Assembly: GCA_036927565.1 (NCBI GenBank)
Contig: JAYESD010000005.1
Location: 95,148,301 to 95,212,300, forward strand
Origin: Tuctoria greenei
Taxonomy: Eukaryota; Streptophyta; Magnoliopsida; Poales; Poaceae
Reading direction: 5' to 3'
DNA: 64,000 nucleotides
The position numbers were made by a program, and so were the translations under genes. Under the pieces are notes generated by a model, which was not told the DNA's origin, made no database searches, and saw only the letters and a list, made by a program, of their open reading frames with translations. Below, piece by piece: positions 46,998 through 59,099 of the stretch (its first letter is position 1; every line of letters starts with the position of its first letter).

Positions 46998-49124
46998 TCA
47001 ATTTTTGACTTTAGGCACCCAAGCCAACTTAGGTCCTTGTATGTGTGATACAAGTGTTTTTGGGACCCAAAGTTGCTTGGGGAGCTTCCCCTTCATGCCC
47101 TTCATGTCTTTGCCAATGAATCTTGCCTTCACCTTGCCATGTACTTTACTCAAGAGATAATAATGATAATTGAAAGTAGATTTGTAGTTAGTAGGCAATT
47201 TTGGAGAAGGTCGGTTAGGAAGAGGACACTCCCTTGTGTGGTGACCGGTGACCTCACAATGTTGGCAATAAGAACCAACTTCCTTGATGAAGCTTGTTCT
47301 TAGCTCCGGTGAGGGCACCTTTCCTTTGTTAGGCACCGGGAAGGATCCAAGTCCTCTCTTGTTGAAGGCCTTTGCTTGTTGGAAGAGAATTTCCTTGTGC
47401 TTGATTTCTCCATCTGAAAGTCTAGCCACACTAGTGCGGAGACTCTCAATTTCTTCCAACAAGTCCTTCTCCCTAGCATTTGCTTTCAAAGGCAAAGACT
47501 TGTTCAAGGCATTAGTGACATGAGAAGTAATGGATATCCTATCATTAAGAGTTTGCTTCTTTATATTTTTCAACTCTTGATCTAGCACGTCATGAGCAAG
47601 TTTAAGTGTTTGATGTTCTTGTACAAACTTGTTGTGCTCTTCCAAGAGTGTTTGGTGTGCTAAGTTAAGCTCATGATTATCTAACTTGAATTTAGCCTTT
47701 TCTTCCTCAATTTGCTTGACATGAGATTTGAGTGTGTCATGCTCTTTGAGTATGCTTTCATACTTGTCGAGCAAATCAAGGTTAGCACTCTCAAGTCTAG
47801 CACGAGTTTCTTCAAGAGTTTTAACCTTACTCTTTTACCTCTTAATGATAGCATGATATTCATTTATCAAAGAAGTTAAATCATCAGGGGAAAGCTCATC
47901 ATTGCTAGAGTCATCAAATACCTTGGTGTTACCTTTTGCCATGAGGCACATGGGCGGTGGATGAAGAGGTGAGTCATCATTGTTGGCAATGGCGAGGCCG
48001 GCCAAGCTTCCTTCTTCCGCTTCACTCTCTTCATCACTTGTTTCTTCGTCGGTGACCCATTCATTTGCCTCACATATGAACACCTTTTGTGGGCCATTTC
48101 TCTTCTTTGGGAAGAGTCTTGCCTTCTTGTCCTTGTCATGTTTCTTCTTCCCAAAGGCTCTTGGTTTGGGTTTGGCCTCTTCTTCATCATCATCACTCTC
48201 TTCAAGCTTGCGATGCTTGCTCTTGTAGTTCTCTCTTCTTTTGTCCGGTTTTGGACAATCGCAGGAGATGTGGCCTTGACCACCACAATTGTAGCAAGTC
48301 TTGTGATCATCTCTCCTTGGTAGAAACGCTTTCTTCTTGGGATCAAAGGTGTATCCCTTCTTGGTAATCTTGGAGTTCAAGCGTGAGAACTTTCTCATCA
48401 TCAATGCAAGCTCATCATCATCATCTTCACATGATACTTGCTCTTCTTCACTTGAGCTAGGCTCAACCACCTTCTTCTTCTTGAGGCTTGTTTTCTTGGT
48501 GGAGGCCTTTAGAGCAATTGTTTTTGAGGATGATTGCTCCATCATCCCAAGCACACTCATCTCATGAGCGTGAATTTCTCCAATGAGCTCTGAAACTTCA
48601 ATGTGGTCTCGTGACTCTTTTTGGAGCATGGAGTTGATGATGTTGTACTTTTGCTTGGGAAGGAGCATGAGGATCTTGCGGTTGATGAGTCCCTTGCCAA
48701 GAGAAGCAATGTCAAGAGCATTAATTTCTTCAATAAGTACATTCAAGCGAGAGAACATCTCATTGACATTTTCATGAGGTAGCATCTTAAATTCATCATA
48801 TTTTGCTTTAAGCATGTGATATTTAAGTTCCTTCACACAAGAAGAACCCTCAAGAATTTCTATCAAGCAAGCCCAAATTTCACATGCCTTTTCTTTGCTA
48901 GCAATCCTAGAAAAAACATCTTGACTAATGCACTCATAGATTGCATTCCTAGCTTTAGCATCCCATTTAATTTTATCACCAACATAGTTATGTTCTCAAA
49001 ACCCCGCGTGGGTCGCTTCCCATACTTCGGGAGCAATATCCTCTAGATAAGCGCGCATGCGTGCTTTCCAATAGTCAAAGTTCTTGCCCTCGAAGATAGG
49101 AGCCGAACCCCCAACCTTGGCCAT
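46998..49124 (-). pseudogene. Copia-2 gag
   Basis: ATG 49124-49122 opens MAKVGGSAPIFEGKNFDYWK. An in-frame TGA at 48996-48998 and a TAA at 47835-47837 interrupt an otherwise single frame to 46998. The capsid-like region includes VKELKYHMLKAKYDEFKML. Zinc knuckle 1 is CYNCGGQGHISCDC (about 48255-48297). Lys/Glu-rich stretches follow, then a long coiled coil (47770-47540), then zinc knuckle 2, CQHCEVTGHHTREC (about 47230-47275). A large gag with a coiled-coil C-terminal extension fits Sireviruses. A frame change separates it from the protease. Confidence 0.92.
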
Positions 49125-49169
49125 TTTAGCTCTCTAGCGGTGAAGCTAGAATGATCCTATGAGCAACCT

Positions 49170-49182
49170 TGCTCTGATACCA
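49170..49182 (-). other. Copia-2 primer-binding site (tRNA-iMet)
   Basis: The minus strand reads TGGTATCAGAGCA, two bases inside the 5' LTR. Confidence 0.94.
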
Positions 49183-49184
49183 AT

Positions 49185-50593
49185 TGTAAGGATCGAATGC
49201 CCAAGAGGGGGGGGGGGTGAATTGGGCTTCTTTTAAAAAATGTAAGCAATAAAACTTAATTCCTAAAAGCCCAATTCCCTACGCAAACTATCTATGCATT
49301 CAAGTAAATAGGAACATTGCGGAATGTAAAATGCATAAACGTAAGGGAAAGGAGGAGGATGCAAACTCCCGAGGAGACACGAGGATTTATCCCGTGGTTC
49401 GACAAGATCGTCAAGATCTTCCTACATCCACGTTGTGGCACCCACCAAAGGGTTTTGCCACACCCAAGTCACCGAGACGAGGGATCTTCACTATTCCTCT
49501 CCGTTTGCCAACTTCGGCAAGGTGGAGCTCAAGCCTTGTACAACATCGACCCTCCGGGCTTCCACAAACGCCTTGGCAAGCTCCGGAAGTCTCCTCACAG
49601 TTACAAACACCAAGGTCACTCCCTTGAGGCTCTCTCACTATCCTAGAGAGTCCAATCACCTAGAATGGAGGCACACAAGCTCTCTCTCTAGCTAGTTCTA
49701 GCCTAACTCTTGGTGTATAGGTGATCGAAATGGCGTGGAAGAAATTGCTCTTGGTCTTGAACGCTTGTGGATGTGTTGATAGTGTCTGTTGATCAAGACT
49801 TGGTGAAATGACAGGATTAGGGGTTATTCATAGCCAGCCTCCCCAAAATAGCCGTTGGAAAAGTAGGCTGATAGAACTTTACTGTGAACACCGGATGATC
49901 CGATGTCTCCCCTTTAGTTATCATCGGTCAAGTTTACTTTAGCTAACGTCATTGTGTCAGATATGACTGTTGTTAGACCGATGTTGATCCTGTCTTCTCA
50001 TCGGATTATCCGGTGGCTCTTCCTCCAGAATTGACTCAAACTTGATGCTTACTGGAGTGATTGACCGATGTGTATATTTCGTACATCGGATGATCCGGTG
50101 CTACACTTGGTCCAACGATATTGCAAACTGTACAGATGGAGCGATGTAGATGAGCCATTCACATCGGATGATCCGGTGAGTGCTTTGTTCTGAGGTCTTC
50201 TTCTTCAGTTGAACCAACTCGACCGATGTGTTGTTCTGAGGTATCATCGGCTGATCCAGTGAGTTGATTTTGTTTGCTTCGAGTTGTTTCTAAGTGATTC
50301 TTTTGTGTCTTGCTCAAATGACCTCTTAGACTTCGTTCAAAATATATTTCTGATGATTGTAAAGCATTAAGTGTCATCAATTTTGGTTGAGTGACTTTGA
50401 CATAAGAGCTTTCACTTCTTGTCTTCATATCATTGATTTGGTCTCATACATTGATTGAATATGGGTCTCCAATGACATTGATTTCATTTGATTTAGCGAT
50501 TATGGCGACCTTGCATTCACAAATTCATTAGTAAAATCCAATGGTTGTCATTAATCACCGAAACCATACCTCATGGGGGCCTAGATGCTTTCA
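49185..50593 (-). repeat. Copia-2 5' LTR (right)
   Basis: It begins TGTAAGGATC and ends GATGCTTTCA. The palindrome array is at about 49889-50275. It is nearly identical to 38498-39903. Confidence 0.95.
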
Positions 50594-50598
50594 ACTGT
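50594..50598. repeat. Target-site duplication ACTGT, right copy (Copia-2)
   Basis: It matches 38493-38497. Its last three bases are the TGT that starts the Gypsy-B LTR, so Copia-2 landed at that LTR's edge. Confidence 0.92.
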
Positions 50599-52330
50599 AA
50601 AACCTGGATTCTCACTCCACGAATCGGTCCTTAGATCTAAAGCAAGCAAAACCACCATATCATCCAACCCAACCCACATAACATGCTTGCTTAGATCTCC
50701 CAAAGTCCCATGTTACCAATTAACCATATTCATCAATTCACATCATCCATAAGTTTATTAATTCATAATTAATCCATTTGGTTGTTTTCCCATCCCAATT
50801 AATTAGAGGAAAGCAAAAAGGTGAAAATGTCCTTCCCGACTCTCTACAGTATGTCCCAAGCGACAGGGATTGTCAAACAAGACTAGTAAACACCTATATT
50901 GGGTTTCCATCAATTTGACACAAGCATGATGTTTTGCAAACAAAACATTTAAAAACAGGATCAAAATGTTCAAGGACACTTGCCTTGCTCTTGATATTTG
51001 TTGGAATAAAAAACTTCGACCTTCTGGTGCTGGAGGTCCTCGACATCACCCTATAAAGCAATACCTTCTATTCCGCGCAACAAACATACAAAAGAAACAT
51101 TACAATCGATAAATTCTCATATATTACTCAATATGCCATGATATCCATGATTGATGCAATTATGTGGTAATGCATGTTATCAAGGTGCTATCATTGCTTA
51201 CTAACTAGTTACAATTAAGTATCACATGTTAGATCAAGTTTTAAGTTAATTTGGAGAAAATTAAGAAAGATTCTGGGATTTTCAGAACTGACAAACCGGA
51301 CTAGTCCGCACTCTAGCCGAACATGTTCGTTCTAGAATAGAAAGGAAATCGAACTAGTTTGCACAGGGACCGGACAAGTCCGTTATGGCTAGGGTTTTGG
51401 CAAATTTTCAACTGGAGCATGGTTAAAGTTTATATGGAACCATAATTTACATGGAAAAAGATACATCTAAGATGTTTACCGTGAATCCAAGGGTTCAGGG
51501 GTTGAGGACTTGATGGAATCCAAGAATTTGATGTTTAGATCCAAAGAAGATGAGGAACATGGTGGAGGGAAACATTGACGATGAAGTGTTGATGAAGATC
51601 GCAGGAGTGGCGACAATCTTGGTCGATCCTCCTTCTCTTCCCCCTGTAGTGGAGGCTTCTTGATGGTGGCTCTGACGAATAAAGGGTTGAGGCTTTCATA
51701 TCATGTGGCAAAGGGGTGAAAGGGTGGGTGTTGGGGTGTTTATCTACGAGGGTTTGGGTGGAATTCATGTATAAGGCGGTGGAGGCCTTGGAGGGGTCCC
51801 ACCCGGGTTCCACAGGGGTTGGGAACGATGTTCTTCGGCCCAATTAAGGTAATTACCCAAAAGCCCGTCAAGGAGGAAAAACATAATCCGAGTTGGGAAC
51901 ACAGAACTAGTCCGCTTGGGAGCCGGACAAGTCCGATATTGAACAGAGAGTTGAACGGGCAAGTCTGGTGGTGGTCCGAACAAGTCCGATCGAGTAAAAA
52001 GACTAAAACGGCCAAGTGCGGTTAGATATGGACAAGTCCGAAAAGGATAAGAAAGCAATACGAAAAAGTCCGGTATGATGTCAGACCAGTCTAGGGAAAC
52101 AACAAAACTATTTTCAGACCAGTCCGCAGTAAAAACAGACATGTCCAGAAAACAACAGGGGAATATCGGACTAGTTCGAGTTCTAGTCCGGACAAGTCCG
52201 CACTGAAACCAGTTTTTAGTTGCTGTTTTTCTTCTAGTTCATTTTTCAACTTGTTCCTTTTGTGTTACTTAATGTTAAACATGTATAAGAATGTATGCAA
52301 TGGATGATGGATGAAAATGAGGGTGTTACA
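50596..52330 (-). repeat. Gypsy-B 3' LTR (full length)
   Basis: It starts TGTAAAACCTGG and ends GGGTGTTACA. On the minus strand it opens TGTAACACCC and is preceded by a purine tract, so it is a 3' LTR. 50785-52045 aligns with 15022-16287. CCGGACTAGTCCG-type palindromes cluster at 51296-51390 and 51886-52205. The open frames inside are chance. Confidence 0.87.
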
Positions 52331-52469
52331 ACCGCTCCCCATCTTCTGAAAACAAGCGAGTTTGCTTTGTAATTTTGCCACCCGTTCTTGCTAAATCTCT
52401 TGCTAGATTTCCCTCTGGACTTTCTCCTTGTCTTCCTGTGACAAGTCTTCCAACTAAATGCCTATAATG
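52331..52469 (-). other. Gypsy-B internal remnant with polypurine tract
   Basis: 140 bases beyond the LTR. On the minus strand they end in GAAGATGGGGAGCGG, the polypurine tract. The rest of the element is displaced by the next insertion and not seen in the window. Confidence 0.7.
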
Positions 52470-53157
52470 TGTGAGGATCCGGGTCCCGATATTCTAGGAA
52501 TCTTATTGGGTGGTGTGATACGATGTGACACCAAATAGCACAACACAAAAAAGAACTAAGAACACATAAAATAAAAGTTCATGTTTCATTATTCACAAAT
52601 TTTACATCAAAATTAGATACAATAGAGGAAGACTTCAAATACTCTCCCAAACCTAAACTATAGTAGTAGCGGTCATATCCAGCCGGCAGAAACTCCACTC
52701 TAGCCAAACGGAAGAAAGCAGCAGCATCCAGGGTTTCTACTCGGCTACTTACCCGTAAAACGGTAAAGCTTCACTAGAAACCCATCACAGATAATTACCT
52801 GCAAAATCCGTAGAACTGCAACCGTGAGCACAAGGCTTAGCAAGAATTAGTCGTCTCACCTAAAACATGGAACTCTACATGCTGGAAACTCTAAGACTGT
52901 AATCTAAATACATAATGAAAACTAACAGTGCATCTTTCATTCATTTTTTTATTAACATGTGAAGTCCTTGGGCATGGCAACATCATGAAGTCCACAATCA
53001 AACAAGAAATGCTTCTTCCAGATGTTACTAGCCCAAGGTTACACACATTTTATAGTAGCAGGTTAATTATTTTGTACATAAATGGAATAAGCATTTTCAC
53101 CCTCCATACAAGTTCATTAATCATAAAGCACAATTAATCAAGGTTCCAAATTTATTA
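52470..53157 (-). repeat. Diverged LARD-family LTR fragment
   Basis: It begins TGTGAGGATCCGGGTCC, then ATTGGGTGGTG, ACCTGCAAAATCCGTA, CGTGAGCACAAGGCTTAGCA and CACAATCAAACAAGAAATGC, in the same order as in the LARD LTR (32824 onward) but much diverged. It is cut at 53157 by CACTA-2, so its rest should lie beyond the window. Confidence 0.8.
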
Positions 53158-53600
53158 CACTACTACAATAATCCTAATTGCAGGCGGCTCCAAACCTATT
53201 ATCACACGCGGTTTTTAAGACCGCCTGAAACGAAGAGCCTGTGATAATCCGCAATTTCACAGGCGGAGAAGTGAAACCGTCTAAGTAGACACATTATCAC
53301 TGGCGGTTTTTTACTTAGGCTAGCCGCCTATGAAGATATGTTATCACAAGTGGGTCGTGCAGCATATATAACCACCCGTGATAATTGTGTTATCACAGGT
53401 GGATCCGGACCTACATCAAGCCGCCTGCAAAGACAGTTTATCGTAACCATTTTCTACCATAATAGTAACCCCCTGTGATAATTAGGTTACCACAGATGAT
53501 TCTTTACCTATATCTAGCCTCCTGTGATAATTGTTTTTCACAGGCAGGTCTATCCATTGGTAAATAACAACCTATGATAAGGTATAACCTATGCAGTACT
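53158..53600. repeat. CACTA-2 left terminus and subterminal repeats
   Basis: Repeats on ATCACAGGCGG and ACCGCCTGTGATAA in both orientations make several potential hairpins, such as CGGTTTTTAAGACCGCCTG. The 180 bases that follow, up to the gene end at 53780, are AT-rich with a short direct repeat of AGTCAACAATATCATCACA. Confidence 0.88.
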
Positions 53601-53779
53601 AGCTACTGTTATTTCTAATTTCCAGGTCAATTACATATAGTGACAGAATAGAAGTCAACAATATCATCACAAAAGTCAACAATATCATCACAGAAGTCAT
53701 CTCATAGAAGTCAATTTCACTAAAACAATATACATATGTACAAGTTACACATACAATTCATCTCATAGTTTACAAGTTT

Positions 53780-56700
53780 TCAATAAAAATTGTTCATATT
53801 GGCATAGTTGTAAAGTTCTGGCACATCAGGTATTGCGCCATTCTCATCAAAGAACTCCCCTCTTTTGTGCAAAATTTCAAGACAAACGAATTGACAGAGT
53901 TCAGCAGCAATCTTCTCGGTTCCTTCACCAGGAATACTTCTACAAAGTGGGCATTCTTCGCGTGCTGCAATGAAACACATAACAAGGTTTAGAATGAGTT
54001 GGTTTGAACAATCTCAAAGTATAGATCAAAGTGAGAGTATACAGGAATTTATTTGGTATTTTTGGAGCAGTTGTACTATGAGCAATTGAATTTTGAAGTT
54101 GGAATCAAAATATGAAAATAATGTTTCTGGTAATATTGAAAGCAGAGAATATAAGTATTAAACTATGCTAGTTACAATGAAAATGAAAATCAAAAGTAAG
54201 AAAATAAGATATCGACATTAAGGACAACTTACATCCTCACGATTCACTCTATATTCGATGGCGGTCCGAAGATGCTCGCATACATAATACCTGCATAAGA
54301 CACTCCCAGCAGGCTCCTTCGAACAAGCATAATACTTTTTAATGTCCAATGCATTTGTATTAGAAGGTCTCTCACCGCCAAGCTGTTCTGCGTCAAACCG
54401 CCAAGCGCTGTAATATAAGAAATGTCATATAAAACTTGTCGACACATTCTAAATGTGTGTAAATTAAAATTATTGAATAAACATACAGTTTCAAAATGGG
54501 AAGGAAATCTTTGTAATGATCTGGTGGGTAATCGGCCGAAACCAAAAATGTTGCCATTCCCTGCGTTGGCTTGATGAAGATCATTATGTAGTGATCACTG
54601 CAAGCATACAAACACACATGTTAACAATTACCAATAATTGCTATTTCAATGTCATGTGTTGAACTTACTCGAAGTGGTATGGAGCCTTTACGAGGTCCTT
54701 GCCATCTCTGACAATGTTAAACATCGCATGTCCTATGTAAGCTGCAACTTTTGTCCTTCTATCCTTCTTATGTTTTGCGATTGCTTTTTCAAATTCTATT
54801 TTTTTCATGTGCTTGAACTTTGCTGAGTCTCGATCCGCCTTGACGTCGAATAGCATCTTTGCAATCCATGTAGGGTCAAGGATACCTGTCTTGCGTTTCA
54901 TCTTTTTATTATCCATGTATTGCATCCTATTGAAGAAGTCCAGAATTGTTATAATCTCATGAAATGTGTATGCGTGTAGTAATAAAAGCAAATGCAAAAT
55001 ATTAGAGGCCCTTACAAGAACCAGACGAGTAGCAGGTTCATATCGAGCATGCCCCGATGGAAAAGGGCATGCAACTCTTCAAATAAAATGACTCGTCTAT
55101 ATGCTCCAGTGCTCCAAAATGCATCTTTTAGAATATGTAATGTGACGCAAGAAAGATCATATTTTGTGCTGGCAAGGATGTACCACTCATGCATTCCTTT
55201 GAGCAGGGAAGGTTGTTTGCTAAGTTGTAAGGATGTCATGAACTGTTTCCCATTCTTAAATTTAGGAGGAACATCATCAAGCTTGTATATTGGAAATCCA
55301 GGTTTAACTAAAGCTGTTCGCCGATTATACATGACACCGTCTTCTTCCCACTCTTCGATATCTTGTCATGCTGGCTCCTGAAAAGAACGAGATGCACTCG
55401 ATTTTCTAATATTTTACTTCATAGTTTCCAAATACTTTGACACTTCTGATGAAGGTTTCTTAATTTTCTATGAGCTAACTTTGATAGGCACCAATGATCG
55501 AGGAGTAGTCATCGGAAGTTGGACACTGGCTTGTTGTTGAACCTATTGTTCAACTGATTGCTCTTTACTCCCAGCAGCTGGCTCTAGTACTACTTCAAGT
55601 TGTTGCTCAACTGTTGCCTCTTTACTAGCAACAGCTTGATCCTATACTGCTTGAAGCTGTTGTCCAACTTGTTGCTCTTGGATATCTTTGCTAGCAAGGT
55701 TACTATCATCCTTGTTGAGACATAGGGGGAGTGGAACTTCCTGGACTGGGATTGGATCTTCTTGGACTTTCGCCTTAGAAGATGGGGTCGTAGTATTTTG
55801 AGATGTGAAGGGGCTAGATATTGGCCCATTTTCCAACACGATATCGCGTCGGTGCCAAAGGATTAATTTGTTGACAACCTGCCCCAGAGTCGCGATCCCC
55901 TCATGTGTGATGTGGTCTATTTCATAATCTTCATAATCATTATCAATGATCTGAAGAACTTGCACCACAACATAATACAACGAAAGTGGATTCCCGTTGA
56001 AGTCAGGACCAGGCTTTGCCATAGCAGTGGAAACCTGTTTGGTTTTGTTCCCTGCTCTGCTGATCGGGACAAGAAGATGACAAGATTTGTTGTTTGCAAT
56101 ATCATCGACAGCAAACTTTTGGGTTAACCCTGAGCCTGGCACAGAACCAACGCTACTAGTGTAGGCAGTTGGAGATACTAATTGCTCCTTTGGCACCGGA
56201 ACCATCGCTGTACTCGGTGCCACTAATTGTCCCAATTGTCTAAGTTGTTCCATTATTTCTTGCATTTTTTTTGACCTTTTGAGCAATCATTTCATCAAGT
56301 GTTTTCTTAAACATCTCGCATCTTCTATATGTGTCTTTATCTTTAGGGAAACCTTCTAGCCAAGACATTTGAGAAGAGACTGCTCGAACCCATCCATTGT
56401 GTTCAGGGTTTCCTAAGATAGCGGTAAGTTGGTCATTCTCCCTCTTCGGCTTGAAGAGGCCATTCTGTTGCTTTTCAATTACTTCTTTCATTTTTTCCTC
56501 TACTTCATTCACAGAGTCGGACTTTTCAAGTTTCCCTCGCCGGTCAAACCTGACCGAGCAAAGACCCACCAAAGAGTTCTCTCATCACAGCCTTCTAATG
56601 GGTGAGGATTGCCCTTACTCGTAATTTCGTCTAATATCTTATTCCATTTCTAGACTTTGGGGGCATATCGGCAGACCCCAAGCGATGATGGTATTTGTTC

Positions 56701-57496
56701 TTTTTGGCAAGCTCTGACCTAGTTGCACTTAGAGCTTTAGCATCAGGTGTGGTCTTTTGATGAACAAACTCTTGCCACTGAGCTTGTGTGATTTTTCCCA
56801 TCTTCCTCGGGCTAGGGACCTAATCGGCCTTAACATAAGCATTCATTTCACTGTTCCAGCCACAAAACTTGTTGCCGCAAGAGCCAATGTTGCTTTCTTT
56901 ACAGCTTCTTCCGTGTCTTTCGGGAACTTGAATTGTTTCTTTATCCTTTCCCACAACTCATTCTTGGTCTCCTCTGATAATTTTCTCCAATTCTCGGTTG
57001 TGATCGGCACGAGCTCCCTAACAAGAAAACCGCATGTATTTCGGTACTTGGTAACTGAATGCAGTGGTTCTTGGGGAAGCACATCTGGACCAACCCTTGT
57101 TATGTACATGATGCGGTCCAATTGACCCTTTTGGGACTTCGTTGCCCTCGTTTCCTCTTGGGTGAAGCTAAGGATTCCTCCATTGGAGAACCTTTTGCGG
57201 TTTTAGGAGCCGAAGTCACCTCGTTGTCTTCGCGATTAATCTAGGTAGAAAATTATTATAAGGCTTTGTATACTTGACAACCAACATTAACTTGAACTGC
57301 TGAAGTTAAGATTCGTGATCCATACCTCGTCGGCAGGATCATATTCCAGGTTGAGATCCTCTGAAGTCTTTTTAATTTTTATATTAGGAAAAGGATCCGA
57401 TGGACTGTGAAAGGAGCCTAAACTGCTAGAGTCAGTAAACTCAATATTGTCTTCTTTATTGTTACTATCAACACAAGTCTTCTTAGGGCTTTCCAT
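53780..57496 (-). pseudogene. CACTA-2 TNPA-like gene with Ulp1-like cysteine protease domain
   Basis: Reading leftward: MESPKKTCVDSNNKEDN (57496), a donor-like GTATGG after PADE; a Lys/Arg-rich exon with a frameshift into DRIMYITRVGPDVLPQEPLH and CGFLVRELVPITTENWRKL; WVRAVSSQMSWLEGFPKDKD (about 56390); SCHLLVPISRAGNKTKQVST and YEDYEIDHITHEGIATLGQ; MHEWYILASTKYDLSCVTLH (about 55180); then an Ulp1-like (C48) domain. The catalytic His is probably in SDHYIMIF (54591-54593) and the Cys in LCRYYVCE (54293-54295); the usual Asp position after the His block reads ATFLVSAD and looks lost. The end is CQFVCLEILHKRGEFFDENG. Introns with AG acceptors separate the blocks. Ulp1 proteases remove SUMO-like proteins; the role in a transposon is unknown. 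Stops between 56580 and 56840 show decay. Confidence 0.82.
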
Positions 57497-57904
57497 GCTA
57501 GAATTAATAAGACAAAAAATATAATGAATGGCATATTAACTCTACATGAAGTGTTGCATGAAGAAAAAGATGGAAGCATTCTATGATTTGATAAGGCATT
57601 CTAGGGTTTAAGGCAACTGACCAATAGGTTCCTATACATTGCGACGGTGACAAGCATGTTAAAGTTGCTCACCAGCAATGGCAATTTTATCTTCTTATTC
57701 TAAATAGGCAGTTACTTGTATCTGTGTTCAGAGCACAAGCGATGTCCGACGACCGTATGCGAGCACATTGCTTTGTTTGGCAAAAGGATAGAAACACTAA
57801 TCTCGAAGGAGAACAACCCTGCGAGATGAAGTGCGAGGCGGCTACACTCTATTTTTAGTACAAATGCTATTATCCACTCATGTTACCACCAAGTTCCCAT
57901 ATTT
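57497..57904 (-). other. CACTA-2 intron or leader, no recognisable content
   Basis: AT-rich sequence upstream of the first recognised coding exon of the minus-strand gene. I see no homology. Confidence 0.5.
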
Positions 57905-58850
57905 TTAACTGAAATTTGGCAGAGCTTCCTTTGTATGTTGCTGATATTGTCCACAATTTTCAAATAGAGAACATTGATATTTGCAAAAATAATATATTTC
58001 AAACTTGTTACACACATCCTCAGGATTCCATAAATGTAAATTATGACGTCTTTTGATGATCCTACTAGAAATTACGATCCAAACAGCAACTGAATACATA
58101 ACTGTCCAGATTCTGGACTATTACGACACCTTAAACGGTACTTCGATTTAGACCTGGTTATTACGTGTTTTAGCCTTAGTGTTGAATGGGAAATTGATAG
58201 AGGACTCTTTAAGATTTCCATACACGTATAGATATGCATAGGTTGCTTTTCTAATTTAAGAATTATGGTTTTTCAAATTCACAAATTTTCTGGCTGTTTC
58301 AGATAGCACTGTACACAGGTACTAACTTCAACTCTAGTTTCTAATTAGTTCTAAACCTAATTTGAGGTAAAAATGAATAGAAAAGTAGTATAATAGCTCT
58401 TCCCCTTTCAAAAAATGTATCACAATAGACTAGAGGAGCTTTCTACAGATAATTATGGCAAAAATTCAGATGCTTGTTCATACAGTTTCAGAACAGCAGC
58501 TGATTTAGTTAGAGAAGATTTTCATCACCTTAAAACGGTCTATTGGCTTGAAGTTCAACCGAAAACATACAGAATACTTCAAGAGCTTTTCAAAAAGTAT
58601 TCGTTTGCCTCCATAGCCCTTCAGGTTGAAGAGATATAGATTTTTAAAGTTGGACACTGCTACCATATTTCAGAAGTGAATTTGACAAAATTTACATTAT
58701 TTGTGGCTGGTTTGATCCTTGATTTTCAAACAGTTAACATCACAACTTGACATCAAGTTATATTACAAACTTGTTATACAGGTCGCAATTTTCTGGAAAT
58801 GTATTACAAGAAGCTATTTGACCATTCTAACAAGAGTTATTGTCGAAATC
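57905..58850. repeat. Module shared with the LARD interior (CACTA-2 copy)
   Basis: Collinear with 30738-31690 in the same orientation. It lies in the leader or intron of the minus-strand gene. The next 250 bases (58851-59100) show no clear match. Confidence 0.88.
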
Positions 58851-59099
58851 GTGACTGTATACAGAACTGTCCGCTAGGTGTTCAGATTTGATAGAGGTTG
58901 GAACTTTTAGTTTTTTCTCGAGTTTCATGAGGATTCTGACCTGAAGTTTAACAAAAAAGATGTAGAGGACTCGCTACAGAAGACCTGGTCGTTAATCAAA
59001 AAGTTTATCATGTCCGTACCCTAGCTAATACTATGATCGCGATTTGGCAACAAAACGCGATCGAATTCCCAAACCCTAACCAAGGAAATCTATGCAAGG

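Larger units (their letters stand above)
38498..50593 (-). mobile_element. Copia-2: Sirevirus-type Copia retrotransposon with extra ORF
   Basis: 12.1 kb with LTRs of 1406 and 1409 bases and duplication ACTGT. In minus order: 5' LTR, tRNA-Met primer site, gag with two zinc knuckles and a coiled coil, protease, integrase, RT/RNase H, a spacer rich in palindromes, a 719-codon extra ORF, several polypurine tracts and the 3' LTR. The extra ORF, the repeated polypurine tracts and the CCGG-type palindromes are hallmarks of Sireviruses (Maximus/SIRE lineage). About a dozen differences are visible over the first 560 or so LTR bases, making it one of the younger insertions here. Stops in gag, integrase and the extra ORF, and a changed RT catalytic box, make it defective. 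Confidence 0.95.

Noticed and set aside
51765..52142. 125-codon open frame in the Gypsy-B LTR
   Set aside because: Lies in an LTR with repeated short palindromes; the left copy does not keep the frame.
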